Positions 7,373 to 16,058 are shown, numbered from the stretch's first letter. The stretch is 64,000 bases of DNA from Gemmataceae bacterium (GCA_901538445.1 LR594584.1:1592885-1656884); one strand, 5' to 3'. The notes: generated by a model not told the origin, from the sequence alone. Translations and numbers: made by a program.

Positions 7373-8782
7373 ATGACGACCAAGAGCCTGCCGCTGGCCG
7401 CCGACCCGCACGCACACGCCGCCCCCAAGGGGAACTTCGCGTTCATCTCGCTCGGGTGCCCCAAGAACCTCGTGGACTCCGAGCGGATGCTCGGCAAGCT
7501 CGCCCAGGACGGGTACGCGCTCCAGCCCGACGCGGCCGGGGCCGACGTCGTCGTCGTCAACACGTGCGGGTTCATCGAGCAGGCCCGCCAGGAGTCGCTG
7601 TCGGTCATCCGCGAGATGCTCGCGCTGAAGGCGAGCGGCAAGGTCGGGTCTGTCGTCGTCGCCGGGTGCATGGCCGAGCGGCAGCGCGACGTGCTCCTCG
7701 AACAGGTGCCCGAGGTCGATCAGATCGTCGGCGTGTTCGGCCGCGAGGAGATCGCTGCCGTCGTGGACCGCGCCACCCACCGCCAGCCGCAGCTCGCGGA
7801 CGAGCAGCGGTCGCTGTTCCGCCCGGCCCCGGTGCGTGCGCTCGAAGACACCGCCCGGCTCCGCATCACCCCGCGGCACTTCGCGTACCTCAAGATCAGC
7901 GAGGGGTGCGACCGGCTCTGCACCTACTGCGCGATCCCGAAGATGCGGGGCAAGCACGTCACCAAACCGATCGAGGAAGTGGTCCGCGAGGCGCGGGAAC
8001 TCGTCGCCGACGGGGTCCGCGAACTCATCATCGTCGCGCAGGACACGACCTACTACGGCATGGACCTGTACGGTCGCACGCGGTTGCCGGACCTCATCCG
8101 GGCGCTCGACAAGGTCGAGGGGCTGGAGTGGGTCCGCACGCTGTACGCCTACCCCGAGCACATCTCGGACGAGGTGATCGACACGCTCGCCGGGTCGAGC
8201 AAGGTGATCCCGTACCTCGACATGCCGCTCCAGCACATCAGCGACCGCGTGCTGAAGCGGATGATCCGCCGGGTGGACCGGGCCGCGACCGAGAAGCTGT
8301 TGCACCGGCTGCGGGCCAAGTGGCCGGACCTCGCGATCCGCACCACGTTCATCGCCGGGTTCCCGGGCGAGACCGACGCCGAGTTCGAGGAGCTGCGGCA
8401 GTTCGTGGCCGACTTCAAGTTCGAGCGGCTCGGCGTGTTCCCGTACTCGCTCGAACCGGGCACGCCGGCCGAGAAGCTCGACGGCCACCTGCCCGACGAC
8501 GTGAAGCAGGCCCGCGTCGCGGCGGTCATGGAGGTGCAGCAACAGGTCGCGTTCGGGTGGGCGAACGCGCAGGTCGGCAAGGAGCACCCGGTCATCATCG
8601 ACGGCCCGGACCCGGAGTTCGCCGGCCACGTCCGCGGCCGCACCACCGCGGACGCGCCCGACATCGACTGCGCCGTCCGCGTGAAGGGGAAGAACCTGAA
8701 GCCCGGCGACTTCGCCCGCGTGAAGGTCACCGCCGCCGACGGCTACGACCTCGCCGGCCGCGCCATCGGCCAGCCGTGGTGA
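7373..8782 (+). CDS. rimO: Ribosomal protein S12 methylthiotransferase RimO
   Basis: A 469-residue radical-SAM enzyme that adds a methylthio group to an aspartate of ribosomal protein S12. The N-terminal cluster-binding domain has C29 (SLGCPKN), C65 (NTCGF) and the AGCMAER cysteine. The radical-SAM motif C179-x3-C183-x2-C186 follows, within SEGCDRLCTYCAIPKMRG. The DTTYYGMDLYG and LDMPLQH segments are typical of RimO as opposed to MiaB. A C-terminal TRAM domain ends the protein. The ATG at 7373 gives a short N-terminal extension relative to most family members; no better start is seen. The stop lies 6 bp from a convergent gene. Confidence 0.95.
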   Translation: MTTKSLPLAADPHAHAAPKGNFAFISLGCPKNLVDSERMLGKLAQDGYALQPDAAGADVVVVNTCGFIEQARQESLSVIREMLALKASGKVGSVVVAGCMAERQRDVLLEQVPEVDQIVGVFGREEIAAVVDRATHRQPQLADEQRSLFRPAPVRALEDTARLRITPRHFAYLKISEGCDRLCTYCAIPKMRGKHVTKPIEEVVREARELVADGVRELIIVAQDTTYYGMDLYGRTRLPDLIRALDKVEGLEWVRTLYAYPEHISDEVIDTLAGSSKVIPYLDMPLQHISDRVLKRMIRRVDRAATEKLLHRLRAKWPDLAIRTTFIAGFPGETDAEFEELRQFVADFKFERLGVFPYSLEPGTPAEKLDGHLPDDVKQARVAAVMEVQQQVAFGWANAQVGKEHPVIIDGPDPEFAGHVRGRTTADAPDIDCAVRVKGKNLKPGDFARVKVTAADGYDLAGRAIGQPW

Positions 8783-8788
8783 CCCGGG

Positions 8789-9475
8789 TCACGGGAACTT
8801 TGCGGCGGTCGCGTCGGACAACTCGGCCACGACCTTCAGCAGCATCTCCCACAGGTCCTGGTGGTACGGCTCGGGGATGTCGATGAACTGCCCGGCGGTG
8901 AACCGGGCGAGCGCCCCGGCCTTCGCGACGTACACCTCGTTCACCACGCCGCGGTTGTGCATCAGGACGTCGCGGGTCGCCTTCGCCTCGGCGATCCGCT
9001 CGACCTCGGCGGCCGACGGGCACCCGAGCTTCAACCGCCTCTCCAGGTACGCGAACCAGTCGGCCGGCTTCCGGTACAGCAGCCCGACGATCGCCCGGTC
9101 GATCAAGAAGTCGGTGATTTCGAGCTTGTCTTTCGCTTCGAGAACCACGTCCACGGGCACGGGGTCGGCCGCCGCGAGGTTCTGCGGGTACGCCCGGACG
9201 AAGTCGATGAGGAACGCCTCGAAGATCGCCAGGAACGAGTGGAACGTCGCCTCGGTGAGCCGCTTCGATCTGTAGTCCGGGATCTTGGCTGCCAGTACGG
9301 ATTCAGTCGTTACCGTGCCCGTGACGGCGTTCGGGACATTGAGGTGCCTGCCGGCCTGGATCTCCGCGATCACAAGGTTCCATGCCGTGATGGTATCGGC
9401 GTGATAGTCGTGTGCGGCGACCAACTCTGCGGTAGCGCGGTCACGAGCGGTTCGAATGTCGTCGGCCAGAGCCAT
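8789..9475 (-). CDS. HEPN-like domain protein
   Basis: A 228-residue mostly helical protein. It contains R168-x4-H173 in the segment RDVLMHNRG, the signature RxxxxH of HEPN domains, many of which are RNases of toxin-antitoxin or defence systems. Upstream are several predicted amphipathic helices (TFHSFLAIFEAFLIDFVRAY). It starts 12 bases after the stop of an 80-residue gene on the same strand, so the two are likely one transcript. The partner does not look like a nucleotidyltransferase antitoxin. The HEPN assignment rests on this motif and overall composition, not a profile search. Confidence 0.6.
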   Translation of the reverse strand: MALADDIRTARDRATAELVAAHDYHADTITAWNLVIAEIQAGRHLNVPNAVTGTVTTESVLAAKIPDYRSKRLTEATFHSFLAIFEAFLIDFVRAYPQNLAAADPVPVDVVLEAKDKLEITDFLIDRAIVGLLYRKPADWFAYLERRLKLGCPSAAEVERIAEAKATRDVLMHNRGVVNEVYVAKAGALARFTAGQFIDIPEPYHQDLWEMLLKVVAELSDATAAKFP

Positions 9476-9487
9476 GGGGCACCCGTG

Positions 9488-9730
9488 TTACGGCACGGCG
9501 TCGAGTACCGCCTGGGCCTTGGCGGCGCTCTCGTTGATGCCGATCGCGATGAAGCCGAGCCCAGGGGCACCGTCGATCGACAGAATGCCCCCGACCTGCC
9601 AGCAGGCGATGCCCTTGTCTTGAAGGGCCTTAAGGATCGGCTCGACCTGTTCCCCACGCACCGTGAGGTGCGCGCGTGACCCGGGTTCGTCCAGAACGCG
9701 GACCGGCTTCTGCGTCGCAATGTCGATCAT
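9488..9730 (-). CDS. Small protein upstream of the HEPN-like gene
   Basis: An 80-residue protein beginning MIDIATQKPVRVL, with a strong GGAGG site ahead of ATG 9730. It has alternating strands and helices (RAHLTVRGEQVEPILKALQD, GGILSIDG, GFIAIGINESAAKAQAVLD) suggesting a small alpha/beta fold. No family is recognised. It lies 12 bases upstream of the HEPN-like gene in the same direction, and may be its regulator or partner, which is inference from position. It is divergent from thrS, with 175 bases between the starts. Confidence 0.65.
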   Translation of the reverse strand: MIDIATQKPVRVLDEPGSRAHLTVRGEQVEPILKALQDKGIACWQVGGILSIDGAPGLGFIAIGINESAAKAQAVLDAVP

Positions 9731-9905
9731 CGTCGCTCCTCCACACGGCCCCCGCATTTTACCGCGACGCCCCGCGGCGCTCAACGCGCCGGCGAACCGG
9801 TCGCGCTTCCCGCGCGTCCCTCCCCTCGTAACATGCAGGGGACGTTGCGGGAGGTTCCGGCTGTACGACCGGGTGCCACGCGGCGTCACACAAGGACTCC
9901 GTCAC

Positions 9906-11789
9906 ATGGCATCTGAAGCCGAACTCAAGGCCGCGGGCGACAAGTACATCCCGAAGGACTACGCCCCCACCCTCTACAAGCTCCGGCACTCGCTCGCGCA
10001 CGTCCTCGCGCAGGCGGTCGTGGAGAAGTTCCCGCAGGCCAAGCCCACCATCGGCCCGCCCATCGAGTACGGGCTCTACTACGACTTCGACCTCGACGTG
10101 AACCCCACCGACGGCGAACTGGAGTGGATCGCCAACCGGATGAAGCAGATCATCAAGGGGAAGCACCCGTTCAAGGTGCGCGAGATCAGCGCCGACGAGG
10201 GGCGTGAGCTGTTCAAGGACAACCCGTACAAGATCGAGCTCATCGACGGGCTCACCAAGGGCAAGGACGAGTACGGCGACGCCGCGAGCGGCAGCGGCGG
10301 TGCGGCGACCATCACCGTGTACCAGCAGGACACGTTCGTGGACCTGTGCCGCGGGCCGCACGTCGAGACCACCGGCGACCTCGACCCGAAGGCGTTCAAG
10401 ATCACCCAGGTGACCGGGTCGTACTGGCGCGGCAAGAGCGACAACAAGATGCTCAAGCGGTTCCACGCGACCGCGTGGGCCAGCGCCGACGACCTCAAGG
10501 CGCACCTCGCCCGCGTCGAGGAGGCCGCGAAGCGCGACCACCGCAAGGTCGGCCGCGAACTCGAGCTGTTCTCGAACGAGCAGGTCTTCGGGGCCGGTTT
10601 TCCGATGCTGCTCCCGAAGGGCGCGACCGTGCGCCGGCTGCTGGAGCAGTTCATCACCGACTACGAGCGGAAGGCCGGCTACCTGCACGTCTACACCCCG
10701 GACGCGGCGAAGGTGGAGCTGTACAAGATCTCGGGTCACTGGGACCACTACAAGGACAGCATGTTCCCGCAGATGGACATGGGGGAGAGCGACAACGAGG
10801 ACGAGGACCTCGTGTTGCGCCCGATGTGCTGCCCGCACCACATCCAGGTGTACAAGAGCAAGCCGCGGAGCTACCGCGACCTGCCGATCCGCATCGCGGA
10901 ACTCGGGAAGATGTACCGGTACGAGCGGTCGGGCGTCGTCGGCGGGCTCAGCCGCGTGCGGTGCATGACGCTCAACGACGCGCACCTGTTCGTGCGACCG
11001 GACCAGGTGAAGCAGGAAATCGCCGGCGTGCTCGCGCTCATGAAGAAGGCCTACGCCGACCTCGGCATCACCGAGTACCGGTTCCGGCTCTCGAAGAACG
11101 ACGACCCGGCGACGCCGCTGCCGCCCGGGAAGGAGAGCAAGTACGCCAACAATCCGGCGATGTGGGAGAGCAGCATCAAGATGCTGCGGGACGTCCTCAC
11201 CGAGTCCGGGCTGCCGTTCTACGAGGCGTGGAACGAGGCCGCGTTCTACGGGCCGAAGATCGACGTGCAGGTCAAGGACACGATGGGCCGCGAGGAGACC
11301 CTCTCGACCATCCAGGCCGACCAGCACCTCCCGGAGCAGTTCAAGCTCGAGTTCAAGGACAGCGACGACACCCCGAAGCGGCCGGTGATGATCCACCGCG
11401 GCGTCATCAGCACGATGGAGCGGATGATGTCGTACCTGATCGAGCTGTACGCCGGCGCGTTCCCGGTGTGGCTCGCGCCGGTGCAGGTCGCGATCGTCCC
11501 GATCGCCGACCGGCACTTCGAGTTCGCCCAGCAACTCGGCGCTTCGCTCACCGAGAAGGACTACCGCGTGGACGTGGACCTCGGCACCGGCCGCATGCAG
11601 GCGAAGATCCGCGACGCGCAGTTGATGAAGGTGCCGTACGTCCTGGTGATCGGCGACAAGGAGATGGCGGCGAACGCGGTCGCGGTGCGGCTCCGCACCG
11701 GCGAGGACCTCGGCGCGAAGCCGGTCGCCGAGTTCGAGGCGATGCTAGAGCAGGTCGTGAAGTCGCGGACGCTGAAGCTCGTGCCGTGA
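9906..11789 (+). CDS. thrS: Threonyl-tRNA synthetase without TGS domain
   Basis: A 627-residue class II synthetase charging tRNA-Thr. The protein begins almost directly with the editing domain (H28-x3-H32 in RHSLAHVLA, later CRGPHVETTGD). The catalytic core has zinc ligands C309 (MCCPHH), H360 (NDAHLF) and H497 (MIHRGV), motif 2 (YRYERSGVVGGLSRVR) and motif 3 (MIHRGVISTMERM). A C-terminal anticodon-binding domain follows. In E. coli the editing domain is preceded by a roughly 60-residue TGS domain that is absent here. ATG 9906 is the natural start, and the upstream in-frame sequence does not look like TGS. Convergent with an FHA gene. Confidence 0.93.
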   Translation: MASEAELKAAGDKYIPKDYAPTLYKLRHSLAHVLAQAVVEKFPQAKPTIGPPIEYGLYYDFDLDVNPTDGELEWIANRMKQIIKGKHPFKVREISADEGRELFKDNPYKIELIDGLTKGKDEYGDAASGSGGAATITVYQQDTFVDLCRGPHVETTGDLDPKAFKITQVTGSYWRGKSDNKMLKRFHATAWASADDLKAHLARVEEAAKRDHRKVGRELELFSNEQVFGAGFPMLLPKGATVRRLLEQFITDYERKAGYLHVYTPDAAKVELYKISGHWDHYKDSMFPQMDMGESDNEDEDLVLRPMCCPHHIQVYKSKPRSYRDLPIRIAELGKMYRYERSGVVGGLSRVRCMTLNDAHLFVRPDQVKQEIAGVLALMKKAYADLGITEYRFRLSKNDDPATPLPPGKESKYANNPAMWESSIKMLRDVLTESGLPFYEAWNEAAFYGPKIDVQVKDTMGREETLSTIQADQHLPEQFKLEFKDSDDTPKRPVMIHRGVISTMERMMSYLIELYAGAFPVWLAPVQVAIVPIADRHFEFAQQLGASLTEKDYRVDVDLGTGRMQAKIRDAQLMKVPYVLVIGDKEMAANAVAVRLRTGEDLGAKPVAEFEAMLEQVVKSRTLKLVP

Positions 11790-11839
11790 GCCGCGTTCGT
11801 TTCGCGTTCAACGAGCAACGTTGAATGCGAGACGTTGCC

Positions 11840-12208
11840 CTACCCCTCGTCGGACGGGTCGTCGGCGTCTACCGGCGGCACGGCCTTGTACGCCTCGACG
11901 CCGGCCGGGTCCGACTTCCGCCCGAGCGGGTCGGCGCAGACCTGGTACCGGAAGTTCCCGATCTGCAACTCGTCCCCGGGGCGGAGCCGGCCCTCGGGCA
12001 CCCGCTCGCCGTTCACCCGCACCCCGTTGGTGCTCCCCAAATCGCGGATCACGAGGTCGTCGTTCACCTGCGCCAGCACGCAGTGGAGCCGCGACACCTT
12101 CTTGGAGTTGAGCTGCACGTCGCACTCCTCGTGGCGGCCGAACAACAGGATCGGCTTGTCGATGAGGATGCTCGGGCCGTCGGTCAGGGAGAGGAGGTGC
12201 TGGGGCAT
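11840..12208 (-). CDS. FHA-domain protein
   Basis: A 122-residue protein that is almost entirely one forkhead-associated domain, a phosphothreonine-binding module. The signature residues are visible: GRHEECDVQL, SRLHC and STNGVRVNG. It lies 50 bases downstream of a Ser/Thr kinase gene on the same strand and is probably co-transcribed with it, so it may read phosphorylation by that kinase. The C-terminal tail is acidic (DADDPSDEG). No membrane segment or signal peptide. Confidence 0.9.
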   Translation of the reverse strand: MPQHLLSLTDGPSILIDKPILLFGRHEECDVQLNSKKVSRLHCVLAQVNDDLVIRDLGSTNGVRVNGERVPEGRLRPGDELQIGNFRYQVCADPLGRKSDPAGVEAYKAVPPVDADDPSDEG

Positions 12209-12258
12209 GGGTTCGGGGCGCGGTCGCCCACCGTGTCGGTCTGTTGGAAGGGGCCGCG

Positions 12259-13815
12259 TCAGTCGCCGGCGTTCTCGTCCCCGCGCTCATCGTCGCCGCC
12301 GTCGGCATCGTCGTCGGGGACCATGCCGATGATCGTGGCGAGCAACTCCTTCATGCTCACCGGGAACACCATGACGGCCCCGCGGTCGTGCTCGTTGGCG
12401 TTCAGGGACAGCTCGACCTGCTTCTCGGCCAGGAGGAGCACGGCGGCCAGGTCGAGGTCGGCCGCGTCCGCGGCGGCGAGCATGTGGTTGTACAGATCGA
12501 CGCCGCCGTCGCCGACGGATCCGGCGTCCACGATGAGCGCGTGGTACGGCTGCTCGGCGTACCGCTTCACGGCCTGGGCCGGGTCGGTCGAGATGAGGAC
12601 GCGGAACCCGTGGGCCTTGAACCGCTCGCGGAACGCCGCCTTGAGCCGCTCGTTCTTCTCGACGGCGAACAGCGTCTTCGGCCCCGGCGGGGTGCGGTTC
12701 GTCGCGGGGGCCGGGGGTGCGGCGGCACCGGGCGCGGGCGGCTCCTCGCCCTTGAGCTCGGCCCGGCACGCCCGGAGCGCCTCGACCAGTTCCGCGGGGG
12801 TCTGGTACCGCTGGTTCGGGTCGAACCGGACGGCCCGGGCCACCACCGCCAGCGGCGGGGGCGGGACGCCGAGGGCCGGCCCGTTCCGCTGGAGCGTGGC
12901 CTCGACGTCCTGGTACCGGCGGGCCTGCATCCGCTCGACCCGGTCCTTGGTGGCCGGCATGAGCGGGGTGCCGGTGACGCACTCGAACAGCACGGCCCCG
13001 AGGAAGTACAGGTCGCTGCGGACGTCGCCGGGCTTGACGCCCGTGGCCTTCTCCAGCCCGGCGTAGTCCACGGTGCGGTCCACCGTCACGCCGTTGTCGT
13101 CCTTGTCGTCGCTGCCGGACCCGCCGGCCCCGGGCGACCCGTCGGCGATCTCGGCGAGGCCGAAGTCCACGAGCTTGGCCTGCCCGTTGGTGACGGCGAT
13201 GAGGATGTTGGTGGGCTTGATGTCGCGGTGCGTCATCCCCCGCTGGTACGAGTGCGCCAGCCCCTGGGCCGACTCCTCGATGATCCGGGCCGCGTCCGCG
13301 GGCGGGAGCTTCTTGCGGATCTGGAGCAGGTCGCGGAGGTTCCCCCCCTCGATGAACTCCATGACGATGTAGTACTGCCCGGTCTTGTTGTCCTGGCCGA
13401 CCGCGAGCACCGACACGAGGTTCGTGTGCCGGATGGACATGCCGAGCTTCCCCTCCCGCAGGAAGAGGTCGACCTTCTGCTTGTCCTGCATCCACTTGTT
13501 GCGGAGCACCTTGACGGCGACGACCTGCCCGGTGCGGGGGTCGTCGCCCCGGTACACCCGGCCGAAGCTGCCCGACGCGATGCGGTAGAGGAGCCGGTAC
13601 CCGCCGAGGAAGTAGCCCTCGGAGTCGCCCTTGAGCACCTTCGCGCCCTGCCACGCCGACAGGTACCGCTTGCGCTCCAGGAGCCGGACCAGGTCGACCC
13701 CGGGAACCTTCTTGTTGGGCAACTCCAGCAGGCACTCGGTCACCTGGTCCTCGGTGGCGAGCCCGAGGCGCAAGATGAATTGTGCGGTGCCGGCGGCGTC
13801 CGGGTTGGAGGCCAT
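12259..13815 (-). CDS. Ser/Thr protein kinase with C-terminal receiver-like domain
   Basis: A 518-residue cytoplasmic protein. The first 80 residues are helical (LGLATEDQVTECLLELPNKK). The Hanks kinase domain then shows a glycine loop IASGSFGRVY, VAVKVL lysine, HRDIKPTNIL catalytic loop and VDFGLAE metal site, so it should be active. A Pro/Ala-rich linker leads to a C-terminal alpha/beta domain (TLFAVEKNERL ... YHALIVDAGS ... AVMVFPVS) that resembles a response-regulator receiver but lacks an obvious complete acidic pocket. Start ATG 13815 (MASNPDAAGTA) is preferred over an upstream extension. It heads a unit with the downstream FHA gene and is divergent from an FHA-STAS gene. Confidence 0.9.
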   Translation of the reverse strand: MASNPDAAGTAQFILRLGLATEDQVTECLLELPNKKVPGVDLVRLLERKRYLSAWQGAKVLKGDSEGYFLGGYRLLYRIASGSFGRVYRGDDPRTGQVVAVKVLRNKWMQDKQKVDLFLREGKLGMSIRHTNLVSVLAVGQDNKTGQYYIVMEFIEGGNLRDLLQIRKKLPPADAARIIEESAQGLAHSYQRGMTHRDIKPTNILIAVTNGQAKLVDFGLAEIADGSPGAGGSGSDDKDDNGVTVDRTVDYAGLEKATGVKPGDVRSDLYFLGAVLFECVTGTPLMPATKDRVERMQARRYQDVEATLQRNGPALGVPPPPLAVVARAVRFDPNQRYQTPAELVEALRACRAELKGEEPPAPGAAAPPAPATNRTPPGPKTLFAVEKNERLKAAFRERFKAHGFRVLISTDPAQAVKRYAEQPYHALIVDAGSVGDGGVDLYNHMLAAADAADLDLAAVLLLAEKQVELSLNANEHDRGAVMVFPVSMKELLATIIGMVPDDDADGGDDERGDENAGD

Positions 13816-14023
13816 ACGAGGATCAGCGTGGGGCGTTGGGGGCGGTCCCCAACAGTGGTCATCAGGAGGATAACTTAACACCGGTGCCCGCGGGACGCAA
13901 TCCGGTCCGTCGAATCGGGTTGAGGGGAATGTCCTTGCGTCGGGCCGAAGGGTGACCTAGAGTGGACCGCAACGCGCGTTGCATTCTTACTTCTTTATAC
14001 ACCCCACCCGACAGGGGTGACTG

Positions 14024-14851
14024 ATGAAATTCTTTCTGATCGTGACCAAGGGGAAGAAGCGCGGCCTCCCGATCCCCATCGAAGTCGATCTGTTCCTGAT
14101 CGGCACCACCGGAATGTGCCAGCTCCGGGCCAACCACGACGACATCGGCGAACAGCACTGCGCGTTCGCCGTCCGCGGCGAGAAAGTGTTCCTCCGCGAC
14201 ATGGGCAGCGGCAAGGCCACGATGGTCAACGGCGAGGTGATGCCGCCCAGCGAGGAGTGGCCGCTCCACAAGGGCGACCGGGTCGCCGTCGGCCCGCTCG
14301 AGTTCATGATCAACTTCCGCGAGAAGCAGCTCAACCAGCGGGACCTGGAGGAGTGGGCCCTCAAGCAACTCGACGAGGACACCGGCCCGAAGGCGTCGGC
14401 CCTCGAGGTGCTGGCTCGCGAGGCGAACATGGTCGTCGAGGAGGACAACGCCTCGTCGGTCGCCAACGCCATCATCGGCAAACTCAACGCCGCCAAGGGC
14501 GTGGTCCGCGGCCGGCTCCGGATCTCGCAGGAGGGGCCGATCACCATCGTCCGCATCCAGGACGTGTACCTCGTGGACGACGCCGAACTCGTCCACCTCA
14601 AGAAGGAACTGCACGACAACCTGAAGAGCCCGAACCTGCGGGTGCTGCTCGACTTCAAGAACGTCCGGCGCATGTCCACGGCGGCCGCGGAGATGTTCGG
14701 CGAGTTCACCCAGTGGCTCCGTCGCCAGGGCAGCACCCTCGCCATGTGCCGGCTCCGCCCCGACCTCAAGGGGATGCTCGAGGGGCTCCAGTCGATGTAC
14801 ACGTTCCGCATGTACGCCGACAAGGACGCCGCCATTGCCGAGCGCTGGTGA
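14024..14851 (+). CDS. FHA-STAS fusion protein
   Basis: A 275-residue protein. The N-terminal part (about 1-95) is a divergent FHA domain (LIGTTGMCQLRANHDDIGEQHCAF ... FLRDMGSGKATMVNG). A helical linker follows, then a STAS domain at about 165-270 of the anti-sigma-factor-antagonist type (ITIVRIQDVYLVDDAELVHLKKEL ... LLDFKNVRRMSTAAAEMF). S218 or T219 lies where such proteins are normally phosphorylated. The combination suggests a switch that binds phosphothreonine and controls an anti-sigma kinase, but no partner kinase is adjacent. Divergent from the Ser/Thr kinase with 208 bases between starts. A strong AGGGGT site precedes ATG 14024. Confidence 0.85.
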   Translation: MKFFLIVTKGKKRGLPIPIEVDLFLIGTTGMCQLRANHDDIGEQHCAFAVRGEKVFLRDMGSGKATMVNGEVMPPSEEWPLHKGDRVAVGPLEFMINFREKQLNQRDLEEWALKQLDEDTGPKASALEVLAREANMVVEEDNASSVANAIIGKLNAAKGVVRGRLRISQEGPITIVRIQDVYLVDDAELVHLKKELHDNLKSPNLRVLLDFKNVRRMSTAAAEMFGEFTQWLRRQGSTLAMCRLRPDLKGMLEGLQSMYTFRMYADKDAAIAERW

Positions 14852-15010
14852 GGCCGCACCGGGAACGCGGGGGGGCCGGTTGTGCGGGCGGTGCCGGTTG
14901 TCCGCAGCCCGGCCCCGCCGCGGCCCCCGCAATCCGCCGCGCCGGCGTGGCCCGCATTCCCCGCACAGGCCGATACTCGGGGTGAATCGTCACCCCCTGG
15001 AAGACCGGCC

Positions 15011-15346
15011 ATGGCCACGTTCTACCTCCTCCCCCCCCGCGCCTGCCTCGAACAGGCGCTGAGCGACGCCCTCGGCCGGCTCCTCCCCGGGCTCCCGCTC
15101 CCCGCCGAGACCTGGGACGCGGTCACCGACCGGGTCGGGGCCGCCGCGAGCTGGCCCGCCGACGTGTTCCTCGTGCCCCGCGACGACCTGCCCGACGGCG
15201 AGCCGGTCGGCGAGGCGCTCGGGGCCGCGTTCGGGGCCGAGCCCGGCGACCGGGTGGTGGAGGTGAGCCTCGCGCGCGGCCCGGCCGCGGCCCGTTCGTG
15301 GGTGCTCGGCCCGGCGGACGTTTCCGGCCTCTCGGTGTCCCGATAG
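15011..15346 (+). CDS. Hypothetical acidic protein
   Basis: A 111-residue acidic protein, MATFYLLPPRACLEQALSD at the N-terminus and a GDRVVEVSLARG strand near the C-terminus. No family recognised. No signal peptide or membrane segment. It sits 160 bases after the FHA-STAS gene and 90 bases before a low-complexity acidic gene, all in the same direction. Codon use is like the neighbours, which supports it as a real gene. Confidence 0.6.
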   Translation: MATFYLLPPRACLEQALSDALGRLLPGLPLPAETWDAVTDRVGAAASWPADVFLVPRDDLPDGEPVGEALGAAFGAEPGDRVVEVSLARGPAAARSWVLGPADVSGLSVSR

Positions 15347-15435
15347 AATCACCGTATCACGGCCGAACTACACGACCGTGTGCCCCGGCGCGTTCGCCCG
15401 GGGCCACGGCGTTCTGCTTTTTCCCACGGACCACC

Positions 15436-15945
15436 ATGCCAGACTCCGAAGACGACTGGGCCGAACTCGCCCGCGAACTCGAGCGCGAGACCCCGCCCGC
15501 ACCGAGCCCCGAGCCGGCCGCGACCGAGGACGACCAGGCCGAGGCGTACGGCGAGGCCGACGGCGAAGAGTTCGAGGACGCCGAGGGCGGGGCCGAGGCC
15601 GAGGGCGGCGAGGGCGACGGCGAGCCCGGGGACGGCACCCCCGGTACCGGGCGGAAGCGGCGCCGCCGCCGCCGCCGCCGCCGCAAGGGCGGGGTCGGTC
15701 AGCCGGCCGAGGGCGCGGAAGGTGCCGAGGGCGGGGCGGTCGCGGCCGCCGCGGGCGACGCCGAGAGCGAGGCCGAGGCTCCGGCGGAGGCCGCCTACGA
15801 CCAGGACGACGACGCGGACGACGCCCCCGGTGCGACCGAGGCCGACGCCGCCGAGGACGCGGGCGGCGAGTTGCTCCGCGAGCTGATCGCGAACTGGAAC
15901 GTGCCGTCGTGGGACGAGATCGTGTCCGGCCTGCACCGGCCGTGA
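15436..15945 (+). CDS. Acidic disordered protein with poly-arginine tract
   Basis: A 169-residue protein dominated by Glu, Asp, Ala and Gly. A run of about ten arginines flanked by lysines (codons near 15656-15690) sits in the middle, and a short ordered tail follows (ELIANWNVPSWDEIVSGL). The layout of acidic arm, basic patch, acidic arm and conserved-looking tail suggests an intrinsically disordered nucleic-acid or ribosome-associated protein, but function is unknown. The start ATG 15436 follows CCACC with no strong Shine-Dalgarno. A long AT-rich palindrome lies just downstream. Confidence 0.65.
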   Translation: MPDSEDDWAELARELERETPPAPSPEPAATEDDQAEAYGEADGEEFEDAEGGAEAEGGEGDGEPGDGTPGTGRKRRRRRRRRRKGGVGQPAEGAEGAEGGAVAAAAGDAESEAEAPAEAAYDQDDDADDAPGATEADAAEDAGGELLRELIANWNVPSWDEIVSGLHRP

Positions 15946-15952
15946 CCCTGAT

Positions 15953-16034
15953 AATGAAAAAGGTAAAAAGTGAAAGGTAAACACGAAGCGGTTTGACTCC
16001 CGCAGTTTACCTTTCACTTTTTACCTTTTTCATT
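15953..16034. repeat. 30-bp perfect AT-rich inverted repeat
   Basis: Arms 15953-15982 and 16005-16034 are perfect 30-base inverse copies around a 22-base loop. Each arm is made of related units (GAAAAAGGTAAA, GTGAAAGGTAAA). It is strikingly AT-rich compared with the flanks. It lies between two same-direction genes and could act as a terminator or be a short mobile-element remnant. Confidence 0.85.
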
Positions 16035-16058
16035 CCCTGTATTCCCGAAGGGCCTCAC

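Noticed and set aside
13979-14000. TTGCAT ... TTTATAC as a promoter for the FHA-STAS gene
   Set aside because: The spacing between the two boxes is far too short for a sigma-70 promoter, so only an AT-rich patch remains.
15656-15690. Possible frameshift or sequencing error in the poly-arginine tract
   Set aside because: The frame stays open through it and continues into an ordered tail with normal stop, so the run is probably real.
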